Origin: Chitinophagaceae bacterium
GTDB lineage: Bacteria > Bacteroidota > Bacteroidia > Chitinophagales > Chitinophagaceae
Assembly (NCBI GenBank): GCA_025449935.1
Contig: JANWIJ010000045.1
Coordinates: 1 to 64,000 of the forward strand
DNA length: 64,000 nt
Reading direction: 5' to 3'
Shown: positions 7,707-17,200 of the stretch, piece by piece
Numbering within the stretch: the first letter of the stretch is position 1
Layout: each line of letters starts with the position of its first letter
Program-made: the position numbers and the translations under genes
The notes under the pieces: model-generated
The model's database searches: none
Seen by the model: the letters and a program-made list of their open reading frames with translations, nothing else
What the model was told of the DNA's origin: nothing

Positions 7707-9890
7707 ATGAGGTTACTCCAATCTTTCCCTGTAAATAAAACTCACTATAAGAATTACCTTTTATTGTTGCTTATCTGCTTGCTTGCGTACTGGCCATTAA
7801 CCTTCGGAATATTCAGCGTAAAGAATGATGCTATTCATTACTTTTTACCCTACCGGTATAATATCAGCGAGGCGATAAGAAACGGTGAATGGCCATTCTG
7901 GTCGCCCTATATTTACCTGGGTTATCCTGTTTACGGCGATATGCAAAGTGGCGCCTGGAACCCGGTCGTTTGGCTATTCTCCTTATTTGGCCGTTATGAC
8001 CTTACGCTGTTTCATTACGAAAACCTGCTCTATATCTTCCTGGCGGGTGTGGGGATGTATAAACTGTCGGGTCGTTTTGTCAACCATTCCCAGGCAGCGC
8101 TGCTGGTTGGAGTAAGTTATATGCTCAGCGGGTTTATGCTTAGCGGGCAATTGATTAACTGGCTCGCATCAGCTGCTTTTATTCCATTTGTTATTTTATA
8201 CTATTTACGATCCCTTGAGTCAGCCCGTTATGCTAATGGTATTAAAACCGCCATCGCTTTGTATTTTCTTTTTACAGCAGGCTATCCTTCTTTTTTTATT
8301 CTAACCTGCTACCTGGTTTTTATGTTATTTATGATCCGTTTATTTGATAACTACAGGACCGGGAGCAGTAACAAAAAATGGAAAGCACTTTTTGGGCAGC
8401 ACGTCATCATCCTGCTGATATTTGCCGGCCTTTCAATGCCCGCCATCGTATCCTATATCGACCTTCTCCCCTACTATCAACGGGGCACCGGCGCGGGATA
8501 CAGTGACGTAGTCCGGAACTCGTTTGAGTGGCAACATCTCCTGTCATTTTTATTCCCCTCCGCTATAAGTACCAACGATATAATTTCCACAACCGATGTT
8601 ACCTGCAGGAATCTTTATGTAGGATTATTCGTATTCCCTGTCCTGGCAGCTATTCCGCCAAAAAAGGGCAGAACAACCAGTCTATTGATTTTAATGTCAG
8701 TATTTGCATTTTTGTTCAGTCTTGGAGACAGTACCCCCGTGCGAAAGATCTGTTACCGGTTTTTCCCGCTGATGGACACATTCAGGCATCCTTCGCAGAT
8801 GCGGCTTTTTGTCATTCTCCCGCTTTTATTACTTCTGGCACCCGGGTTAAAAAAGGTTCTAAATAATGAGTTGAGCCTGCCGGAATTAAAAAAATTACGA
8901 GCCCTGACCTGGCTGATAACGGCGGCTCTGCTGCTGGTAACAGTTATGGCCTTTACCCAGTCTTCCATCATGGAACAATTCACCAGTTTTAGATCAACGG
9001 GCATCCGGGTGGCCCTGAAAAAAGTCATGGAATCACTTTCCTTACATGATGTGGTGACCTTGAACGGCCTGATTCAATTATTTTTTCTAAGCCTTTTCCT
9101 GCTTTGGTTAAAGAAAACATACCGCCCGCCACAGCTTATTTCCCTGTTGTGGGTCACCAATATGTTTGTTATGGCCCAGCTCTTGTTCCCGGTAACCTTT
9201 GTCAGTAAAACTTCACCAGGGGTAATTAATGGATTAATTCACCAATACCCCGAAGGGTTCCCGGTTGCTGGGCTGCAATACCCCGTGGCTGAAAACAGCC
9301 TTGACGCCTATGATAATTTTGACAAACTGGCCCTCTCCTATTTTTATAATAAAAAGATCGGTATCAGCAAAACCACCAACTCCCCTTCTTTCCTGGAACA
9401 ACAGGAGCACTTTCTTAGCAATAATTTTTTATATAATTATGTGGGCGGGCTGCCGGTAGCTTACACCGCAGGCAGGGTGGTAAACATAAAAGATACTGCC
9501 CGGGCTGATTTGAACAACTGCAACTATGCCTTTGCAGATACTTTATTTACGTCACCGGGTGACTGCGATACAAATAACAGGGCTGTTATCAAAAAGTTGT
9601 CTGCCAATCATTTTGAAATTGAAACCCATACCAACCCGGGAACCTTTATTGTGCTGACCCAGAATTTTCATCATCATTGGCAGGCATCCGTTGACGGGAT
9701 CCGGCAAAAAATTTACAAAACGAATACCAGCTTTATGGGAATTCCACTTACCCCCGGGAAACACAGGGTCATTTTCCGCTTTATTCCTTCGAATACACTA
9801 AACGTTATCTGGTTACCCGGGGCTACCATCGTCCTGCTTATCCTGTTTACTGCAATATCTTTAACCCGTAAGCCAAACGTTAACCGATAA
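7707..9890 (+). CDS. YfhO-family polytopic membrane protein (putative GT-C glycosyltransferase)
   Basis: A 727-residue membrane protein with a dozen or more hydrophobic segments and a C-terminal periplasmic-type domain. The first loop contains KNDAIHYFLPYRYNISEAI and GEWPFWSPYIYLGYP, features of YfhO proteins. In Firmicutes, YfhO works with the GT2 protein CsbB to transfer a polyprenyl-linked sugar to a cell-wall polymer. A CsbB-like GT2 is present three genes upstream, so the same division of labour is plausible. The longest frame begins at a GTG (7656); ATG 7707 was chosen because a TATTTTGG box (one mismatch to the -7 consensus) lies at 7675-7682 and the hydrophobic N-terminus begins there. 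Confidence 0.82.
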   Translation: MRLLQSFPVNKTHYKNYLLLLLICLLAYWPLTFGIFSVKNDAIHYFLPYRYNISEAIRNGEWPFWSPYIYLGYPVYGDMQSGAWNPVVWLFSLFGRYDLTLFHYENLLYIFLAGVGMYKLSGRFVNHSQAALLVGVSYMLSGFMLSGQLINWLASAAFIPFVILYYLRSLESARYANGIKTAIALYFLFTAGYPSFFILTCYLVFMLFMIRLFDNYRTGSSNKKWKALFGQHVIILLIFAGLSMPAIVSYIDLLPYYQRGTGAGYSDVVRNSFEWQHLLSFLFPSAISTNDIISTTDVTCRNLYVGLFVFPVLAAIPPKKGRTTSLLILMSVFAFLFSLGDSTPVRKICYRFFPLMDTFRHPSQMRLFVILPLLLLLAPGLKKVLNNELSLPELKKLRALTWLITAALLLVTVMAFTQSSIMEQFTSFRSTGIRVALKKVMESLSLHDVVTLNGLIQLFFLSLFLLWLKKTYRPPQLISLLWVTNMFVMAQLLFPVTFVSKTSPGVINGLIHQYPEGFPVAGLQYPVAENSLDAYDNFDKLALSYFYNKKIGISKTTNSPSFLEQQEHFLSNNFLYNYVGGLPVAYTAGRVVNIKDTARADLNNCNYAFADTLFTSPGDCDTNNRAVIKKLSANHFEIETHTNPGTFIVLTQNFHHHWQASVDGIRQKIYKTNTSFMGIPLTPGKHRVIFRFIPSNTLNVIWLPGATIVLLILFTAISLTRKPNVNR

Positions 9891-11471
9891 ATGCCACGGA
9901 TTAAACCCATACTGCTTTCTCTCCTGCTCACCCTACCCGTCATCTTTTTTTTATTACATCATTATTTTTACCATGCCCCGGAACTCAACCCAACCGGCTT
10001 TACCGTTGATGAAAATGTTTTGTACATGTCCTATGCCCACCAGTACCTGGACAGTGAAAATTTCTCCTTATTTTATTCCAATCCCTTTGATGGTGATCCC
10101 GCATCACCCAAAATTTATTTCCAGCCCGTCAATTTTCTTTTTGCCGCTGCCATGAAAACCGGAGCCGATCCCGGACTTTTTTTCTCCGTGTTTGGTCTTT
10201 TGATGGCGATTGCCTGTGTTTATGCCGGGATAAAAATAATCCGCCACCTCCTGGTACAATCCCGTAGTGCTTCTTTGGTGTCCACCCTGTTCACCTGGGG
10301 AGGTGGGCTGACTGCCATAGCAGGGCTGATCGGATCTTCTGTATTAACGGGTTCCTCTTATTCTTCCTGGCTGGACGGGATATTCCTTGCTGATCCGGCT
10401 AATGGCTGGTGGGGATTGAACTGGGGAAGAAACCTGTTTATTCCGCTGGAGGCCTATTATCATTTTTTATTCCTTCTTAATATTTACCTGCTGTTAAAAA
10501 AAAGATGGAAAGCCTCTGTTTTGGCCGCTTTTTTCCTTTCGATCTCACATCCTTTTACGGGTATTGAATATTTACTGACCGTGCTGGGGTGGCTGCTGAT
10601 AGAAAAACTGCTGCTGAAAAATAAAGATATTCCGTACTGGTACCTGGGTGCAATTACCGCGATCATGGTTTTTCACAGCTGGTATTACCTGGTCTGGCTG
10701 AATAATTTCCCGGAACACCGCGAGCTATTCGCTCAATACAGTGCCGGCTGGACCTATAGCCTTCTTGTAGCAATCCCGGCTTATTGCCTGGTCGGGGCCT
10801 TATCAATACTGGCGGCCTGTAAATACAAACCATTAAGCAGGTTCCTTTCCTTTCCCCATCAGCGATTATTCCTTTGCTGGGCTATAATTGCCTTTTTGCT
10901 TTCCAAACATGAATGGTTTATAAAACCCATGCAACCCATCCATTTTACCCGTGGTTATATTTGGGCAGGCTTGTTTTTACTGTCCTTACCCGGGCTCAGC
11001 TGGCTAATCGAATACCTGCAGCAGAATAAGATCCGGAAGTGGCTCCTGGCAGGCTTTATTATTATCTTTCTTTCTGACAATATTTTATGGACCCTCAACC
11101 TGCTCAGGAAAAAAGAGACCGTTGAATGGGAAGGACATATATCGGGGGATACCCGGCAAACCCTCCGGTTTCTAAAAACAAATGCGTTATCATCGGACCT
11201 CCTTACAGGTAACGCACCCCTCATCAATTACCTGGCAAATGTTTATACACCTGCCAATGCCTGGGTATCACATCCATATAACACCCCAAAAAGACAAGAG
11301 AGAAACGGGCAAATGAGTGATTTTCTTTTAACCGGAATCAAACCGGCTGAATGGGGAAAACGCCGGGTATGGCTAGTGGTCAACAAAAAAAGTGAACCTT
11401 TGAAGATTTACCAGGGCTTAACGGTCAATAAATTATTCGAAAACAATACTTATATCATCTTTACTCCATAA
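9891..11471 (+). CDS. Large polytopic membrane protein, possibly GT-C glycosyltransferase
   Basis: A 526-residue protein with about eleven hydrophobic segments. It begins directly after the stop of the YfhO-like gene, so both are surely cotranscribed. After the first membrane segment comes a long loop with [18 protein letters not shown], acidic as in the first loop of GT-C glycosyltransferases, where an Asp/Glu acts as base. No family could be assigned with certainty. With YfhO next door, a role in lipid-linked sugar transfer is a reasonable guess. The last 11 bases overlap the hscA-like gene on the opposite strand. Confidence 0.7.
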   Translation: MPRIKPILLSLLLTLPVIFFLLHHYFYHAPELNPTGFTVDENVLYMSYAHQYLDSENFSLFYSNPFDGDPASPKIYFQPVNFLFAAAMKTGADPGLFFSVFGLLMAIACVYAGIKIIRHLLVQSRSASLVSTLFTWGGGLTAIAGLIGSSVLTGSSYSSWLDGIFLADPANGWWGLNWGRNLFIPLEAYYHFLFLLNIYLLLKKRWKASVLAAFFLSISHPFTGIEYLLTVLGWLLIEKLLLKNKDIPYWYLGAITAIMVFHSWYYLVWLNNFPEHRELFAQYSAGWTYSLLVAIPAYCLVGALSILAACKYKPLSRFLSFPHQRLFLCWAIIAFLLSKHEWFIKPMQPIHFTRGYIWAGLFLLSLPGLSWLIEYLQQNKIRKWLLAGFIIIFLSDNILWTLNLLRKKETVEWEGHISGDTRQTLRFLKTNALSSDLLTGNAPLINYLANVYTPANAWVSHPYNTPKRQERNGQMSDFLLTGIKPAEWGKRRVWLVVNKKSEPLKIYQGLTVNKLFENNTYIIFTP

Positions 11472-13323
11472 TATTCTTTCCCTTCATAGCCGTACTGATC
11501 GCTTTATCCATCAACCTTTCTGCATAAGGTCTTGAAATTTCATTCAGCTGTTCAATAGCATGGTGAATCTCATCCTTATTACCTTTTTGCATCAACACGG
11601 TCAATTCCTGCATAGCCGCCTCCGTTCTCAGTATCTCTTCCTTTTCCAGGAAGGATTTGTTCTTAGCTACAAATTGCCTCGTTGTATCAAGAATCTGTGC
11701 AGCCTCCGTTTGTGCTTCAACCAATGCCCTTACCCGCATATCATCTTTCGCATGCGTAATGGAATCCATGAGCATTTTCTCCACCTCTTCATCTGTAAGC
11801 CCGTACTGGGGTTTTACTTCAATGCTTTGCTGGATACCACTGCGAAGTTCTTTGGCCGTGACCACCAAAATACCATCCGCGTTTACCAGGAATGTAATTT
11901 CAACTTTAGGCAACCCAGCCGGCATGCCGGGGATACCGGTTAAGTTAAACTCTGACAATTTCCGGTTATCCTTTACCAGGTCCCGTTCTCCCTGGAAAAC
12001 GGTAATGCGCATACTGCCCTGGCCGTCTTTTTGTGTTGTATACTGCCTTGCTGCCCTCGAGGGTATCTTGGAATTTCTCGGAATCAACACGTCCATTAAA
12101 CCTCCCATGGTTTCAATACCTAAAGACAAGGGAGTAATATCCAGCAATAAAAAGTCCTTGTTGTTCCCGGCCAGTATATCTGCCTGTACCGCTGCACCTA
12201 AAGCAACCACTTCGTCGGGATTCAGCGAATCATGCACATCCCTGTCGAAATAATTGCTGACCGTTTCCTTAACAACAGGCACCCGGGTAGACCCTCCTAC
12301 CATGATTACTTCATCTACCTCCCGGACAGATATTCCCGCATCCCTGACAGCATTTTTGCAACATTGAATTGTCTTTTCCAGATAAGGCTGTATGAGTTTT
12401 TCAAATTCACTTTTCGCCAGCCTCAATTCGTAACCGTCTATATTCCCATTATATAAATCAAATGTGGTAAGATCCTTTTTTGCTTCCTCGGCTTTTAACC
12501 GGAACTCCTGGGTAAGGCTTTTATTGCTGTTTATTTCTTCTTCATTCAACCCGGCCTGGGAAAACCAATGCTGTACAATGGCCCTGTCAAAATCATCCCC
12601 GCCGAGATAAGTATCTCCATTGGTTGATAGCACCTCGAAAATCCCCCCGGCAATCCGGAGAATGGAAATGTCAAAAGTGCCACCACCAAGATCATACACG
12701 GCAACAGTCTTTACTTCTTCTTTATTCATTCCCAATCCATAGGCCAGGCTGGCAGCGGTTGGTTCATTTACGATCCGTAATATATCCAGGCCCGCCAGTT
12801 TGCCCGCATCCCTGGTAGCCTGTCGTTGCGCATCATTAAAATAAGCTGGCACGGTCACCACGGCTTTGGTGACTGGAGTTTTTAAAATATGCTCCGCCCT
12901 GTTTTTTAATTCTTTCAGGATAAAAGAAGAAAGTTCAACCGGTGAGTAAAATGCATTACCCGCCTGGATCTTCACGAGACTTTCCGTATTGTCATCGATC
13001 ACTTTATAGGTGAAAAAGGAAGCATGGTCTTTTACATCACTATACGATTTCCCCATCAGACGTTTGACAGAAAAAATGGTATTGTGTGGTTCCTTAACAA
13101 GAAATTTCCTGGCCTCATCACCCACGGAAATCAAACCCCCTTCCCCAAAATGTACAATAGAAGGAACCAGCGCTGCCCCGTCGTGTTCCTTTAATACAAC
13201 AGGCTTTTTGGATTCAGGGTGAATGATCGCTACCAGGCTATTGGTGGTTCCGAGGTCAATACCAACGATCATTTCCTGTTGCTGTAAACTTCCTGTTGCT
13301 ATGTTAATGCCAATCTTTGCCAT
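11461..13323 (-). CDS. hscA: Hsp70 chaperone, HscA-like (Fe-S protein assembly)
   Basis: A 620-residue Hsp70. The nucleotide-binding domain has GIDLGTTNS (21-29), [11 protein letters not shown] and the late motif VGGSTRVP. The substrate-binding domain shows [13 protein letters not shown] and the helical lid. The N-terminal extension before the phosphate motif ([17 protein letters not shown]) and the overall length fit HscA better than DnaK, which is longer and ends in a Gly-rich EEVK tail absent here. HscA with HscB moves nascent Fe-S clusters from the scaffold; neither hscB nor isc genes are in this window. A -7 box within the end of the upstream gene gives it its own likely promoter. Confidence 0.85.
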   Translation of the reverse strand: MAKIGINIATGSLQQQEMIVGIDLGTTNSLVAIIHPESKKPVVLKEHDGAALVPSIVHFGEGGLISVGDEARKFLVKEPHNTIFSVKRLMGKSYSDVKDHASFFTYKVIDDNTESLVKIQAGNAFYSPVELSSFILKELKNRAEHILKTPVTKAVVTVPAYFNDAQRQATRDAGKLAGLDILRIVNEPTAASLAYGLGMNKEEVKTVAVYDLGGGTFDISILRIAGGIFEVLSTNGDTYLGGDDFDRAIVQHWFSQAGLNEEEINSNKSLTQEFRLKAEEAKKDLTTFDLYNGNIDGYELRLAKSEFEKLIQPYLEKTIQCCKNAVRDAGISVREVDEVIMVGGSTRVPVVKETVSNYFDRDVHDSLNPDEVVALGAAVQADILAGNNKDFLLLDITPLSLGIETMGGLMDVLIPRNSKIPSRAARQYTTQKDGQGSMRITVFQGERDLVKDNRKLSEFNLTGIPGMPAGLPKVEITFLVNADGILVVTAKELRSGIQQSIEVKPQYGLTDEEVEKMLMDSITHAKDDMRVRALVEAQTEAAQILDTTRQFVAKNKSFLEKEEILRTEAAMQELTVLMQKGNKDEIHHAIEQLNEISRPYAERLMDKAISTAMKGKNIME

Positions 13324-13340
13324 CCATGGTTATTTTATAT

Positions 13341-14165
13341 CTATACAAATGTATGGGATGCAAAAAATGATTCCGGGTAAAACGAATCTTTTGTTTCGGG
13401 GTGATCTAAAATGCCGGGTGTTGCTGCTTCCGGTACGGTTTCTTCCTCCCTGACAAAAAAAAGATTGTATCCATATTTATTCGCCCCAACGAGTTTATAC
13501 CCTTTCTCCTTTCCCAACCGCCGGAATGCTTCCACCGACGCGCCATTATACATTTTATCAACTGAATGATGGTTATGCTCACCATATGGCACAATGGCAT
13601 TCCTGGAACCAAACTCAACTTTTGCTTCAATAATTATGATCCGGGGTTGAATGACGCCGATGGCTTTCCAGATCCAGTAATCATTACCATCAATATCCAC
13701 AGAAAGCAGCCCGATATCCTTTGGTACTGATTCCCTGGTCAATAGTTGATTGATATTGCCGGGGGTAACTTCCTGTGAACGCATTTTTAAATTAACCCCA
13801 TGGTTTATTTTATGTTTATAAAAATTTTTACCAAGCGCCAGCCCCGAAGCGCTTTTATCTATAAATAAACCCTCCCACCCGAAGTGAACAGCGAGGTTCG
13901 CACAGTTGCTTTTTATACAATCGCCGGCTCCTATATCTACAAAATAACGAGGAACCCTTTTCAGCCGGCCAAGCAGGTAAAGAATTATGCCATCTTCCCC
14001 GTGATACGTAAATACATTGTATGAAACAGCTGACAGTTCGGGAACAGGCAACTTATCAAACTGCTCCACCCAGGCCTGTATGGCCTCCCTGGATGCAGCT
14101 GATTTCTGCCTGCGGTAAAGGATTCCCGGGAAATGCCGCTTGATCCACTGCTTCAGACTTTGCAT
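13341..14165 (-). CDS. FkbM-like methyltransferase-fold protein
   Basis: A 274-residue protein with a Rossmann-type core: YFVDIGAGDCIKSNCANLA looks like a SAM-binding motif I, then LFIDKS, and later LLSVDIDGNDYWIWKAI and IIIIEAK, which resemble the FkbM/Methyltransf_21 group found in glycan loci. Residues 1-50 are basic with no signal peptide. The exact family is uncertain and catalytic activity is not shown by any single residue. It is on the same strand as hscA with a 17-base gap, although hscA has its own likely promoter. Confidence 0.65.
   Translation of the reverse strand: MQSLKQWIKRHFPGILYRRQKSAASREAIQAWVEQFDKLPVPELSAVSYNVFTYHGEDGIILYLLGRLKRVPRYFVDIGAGDCIKSNCANLAVHFGWEGLFIDKSASGLALGKNFYKHKINHGVNLKMRSQEVTPGNINQLLTRESVPKDIGLLSVDIDGNDYWIWKAIGVIQPRIIIIEAKVEFGSRNAIVPYGEHNHHSVDKMYNGASVEAFRRLGKEKGYKLVGANKYGYNLFFVREEETVPEAATPGILDHPETKDSFYPESFFASHTFV
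13346..13353 (-). promoter_or_regulatory. -7 box of the hscA promoter
   Basis: Minus-strand TACATTTG matches TAnnTTTG exactly and ends 23 bases before the ATG at 13323. It overlaps the last codons of the FkbM-like gene, so hscA can be expressed independently of that gene. Confidence 0.5.
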
Positions 14166-14193
14166 AATTGCAAAAATCGTTTATGTAATGCGC

Positions 14194-14220
14194 AAAAAAA
14201 AGTCCTGCCAAAGCAGGACT
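14194..14220 (-). terminator. Terminator after the PorU-type gene
   Basis: A perfect eight-base stem AGTCCTGC/GCAGGACT with a four-base loop, followed on the minus strand by seven T. It lies 20 bases past the stop of the porV-porU unit and ends its transcript. Confidence 0.9.
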
Positions 14221-14240
14221 TTTCGCAAAGAGGAATATTT

Positions 14241-17200
14241 TTAACGCATCAGGTACATCTTACCGTAGCCCTTATTGAAATATTTATCTGTGTTATCACC
14301 CTGCGCCTTGTATTTATCCAGCGACTTACCGTTGAGATTGGTAACCACGCGATACAGGTAAATACCATTTGCCAGTTTCTGGCCATACTGGTCCGTACCA
14401 TCCCATTTAAACTCGGTTATGTTCCGGCCAATGTGAAGCGAGCCTAATTCATCTTTGGTAATTTCCCGGACGATCTTTCCCGTGATGGTCATGATCTCAA
14501 TTTTTATATTCTGGGGCACTTCACTGCCCGTTATGGTAAATACAAACGCGGTTGAGGTTGTAAAAGGATTGGGGTAATTAAGCATATTCGAGATCATCGG
14601 TTTATTGATGACTTCAAATATCACCCGGTACTCAATGTTACCCGCGGCATTATTGCTCTTATCCTTCCCGGTAACAATCATTTCATATTCCCCATCCTGC
14701 GGGAAGTAGGGTTTGAAGTTAATGGTAGCCGTATTATCGGGATTAGGTGCCTGTCCGGCAGGATTAAATTGCAGGGTATCATTGTTGAAATAATACCGGT
14801 GCAGCGTTCCGTCGGGATAACGTACCTGCAATGTCAATAATGAGGTATCATCCAGGATCATCCATTTTGCTTCATCCTTCAGCTTAATAAGAATATCGGG
14901 CCTGGAGGAAATAATATCCCTGTTCAGGATATGGACACCGTCAAAAGTTACATCAAGCAAGGGATCCAGGCTATCGGGTTTCACATAAAGATTACGGAAA
15001 GCAAAGTTGTTAAAATGATATTGCTCCAGCTGGTCATTATCCGGGTTTGCTTCCAGGTACATCGTATTCGCACCCGGTATACTACCAGTATTGACCAACG
15101 TACCTAATTGCAACGTGTCGTTGACAAGCAATGGACGGCGTCTTGGTACCGGCACAATATGTGGTACATTATTCTTGTCGGTAATTACAAATTTCACTTT
15201 CAGGCTGTCGAAGGGCACTTCACTTACATTTTTAAACGCAACCTTAAACTCGAGCGGCTCACCTACGTCCAGTGTATCCTTCGCTTTCAGGTAAACATTG
15301 GGTGCGATCGCTCCTTCAGGTACAGGAACATAAGTTACCCGCCAATAGCGGAGCTGGTAAGGCGTATAATGAATGGAATCCTGTGTTCTCAATTTTAACC
15401 GCACATAAGGATAGGTACCTGCATCAACAGAAGAAATATCGAAATTCTGTTGCGCGGTGGTAAGCCCGTTAAACAAGGTTGTTTCGGTGCCATCGCCCCT
15501 GATACCAATTACATCAACCGTGGTAATATCTCCCGGGGTTGTTTCGCTGTTTCCTCTCCATTTCACCTGTTTCCAGCCTTTCGACGGACCAAAAACAGGA
15601 GAGGTAACAAATCCTAAGGTATCGGTAGTGGGACAATCGACAGATAGTGTCGGGTTATCATACATTCCTTCACCCACCAGCCATTTTGGTGTAAAGGTTG
15701 GATCGTTCTTTTTATAGACAAATCCCCAGGGCCTGTGCCGGTAAAATGAATCTATGCCGGCAAATCCTGCATTCTTTAAATAGTGGTAAAGCGACTGGCC
15801 CTGGCCCCAGTATTGCTCATCAGCAGCCCAGTCAGCAGCCCATGCATCCGGGAATCCATAAGACGGGTGGAGTGTGAAGTTCCGCACTACCACGTAATGT
15901 CCATCCGGGATTACATTCTGCATCAGGTTCATCATCTTATGGCGGCTGGCCGTATCCGTGTACCTGTATTCAAAATTGTACCGCTTGGTGCTGCCAAAAC
16001 AGTTATTATCTGTACTGCCATACAATCCCTGGCCCAATGAAGCCGGGTAATTGTGAGCAACAACAGTTTGATTTTGCCAGGCGCGGAAAGATACCGGATC
16101 AAATACATTAAATACTATGGAAGAAAACCAGCACATGATACGAATGGAAGTAATACCGTTGACAGACACAGAAAGCCCCGCTTCCTGTGTAATACCACTG
16201 GTGATCCAGGTACCCATACGGAGAAAAAGATTATTATTCACCGTACCATACTTCAGGCTGCGGGTGGCTGTATCAAGTTTTAATCTTTCATATCCAGATT
16301 TAGTTTGCTGGTAAAAATGCGATTGGTTAAACCCTGGCTCGCTGGTATTGGGACCAGCAGGATTCAGGTAAACAAATGATGATTTATTCCATACCGGCTG
16401 TCCGCTGTTGGGTACGGGAGCAACTCTCCAGTAATAAACTGTACTGTCCGTAAAGGCTACCCCTGGATTAAATTCCAGCACACCGCCCGGGGAGGTTATA
16501 GACTGGGTCACTTTCGCCGAAGAATTAAATAACTCGGTCGTATCGATCTCCATGGTATACTGCTTTATTCCGCTGAAGGGATTGGCAGTAGAAGCAACCA
16601 GTTTGATATCCTGTCTGCTGACGATTGAATAATTATACGGGTAGACCGGTCTTGCTTCATCTTCAAAAATGACCACGTCTTTCGAGATACAATTGTTTGT
16701 CTCGTACAATTCATCCACGGTGTTATCGGCATCCACACAAATAGATATTTTATTCAGGCCTTTGTCCCTGGTTGCCACGATAGGGACATTAAATGAAAGG
16801 GAATCACTATAGCGGATACCCCGTATGGTATCCCTCCGTATGACTTCGGTGGTCAGGTCAGGATAAGTTCTTTTTACTTCGATTACAATATCCTTATTGA
16901 TGGCTTTGCCAAGGTTTAGAAATTTAGCATTCACATTGAAATGCGTTTCGGCCACGGAAATAAAGGAAGGATTTATTTTTATCAATTGTTCTTCGACCGC
17001 ATAATCGGGTTTTGCCGTGGAACCGTCCAGTTTCAGTGCCGGGTCACCGTGCAGGGTGGTTTGCTCGCAATGGAACCTTGCATAGTAATCCCCGGGACCG
17101 GTCAGGTTGTAAACCTGTGTAAAAGATTCCCTCAGTATCTCACCCAGTGTTTTTCCATACTGGGAAACCGCCGCGGCGGTCATCGTTCTTGTATTTAAGA

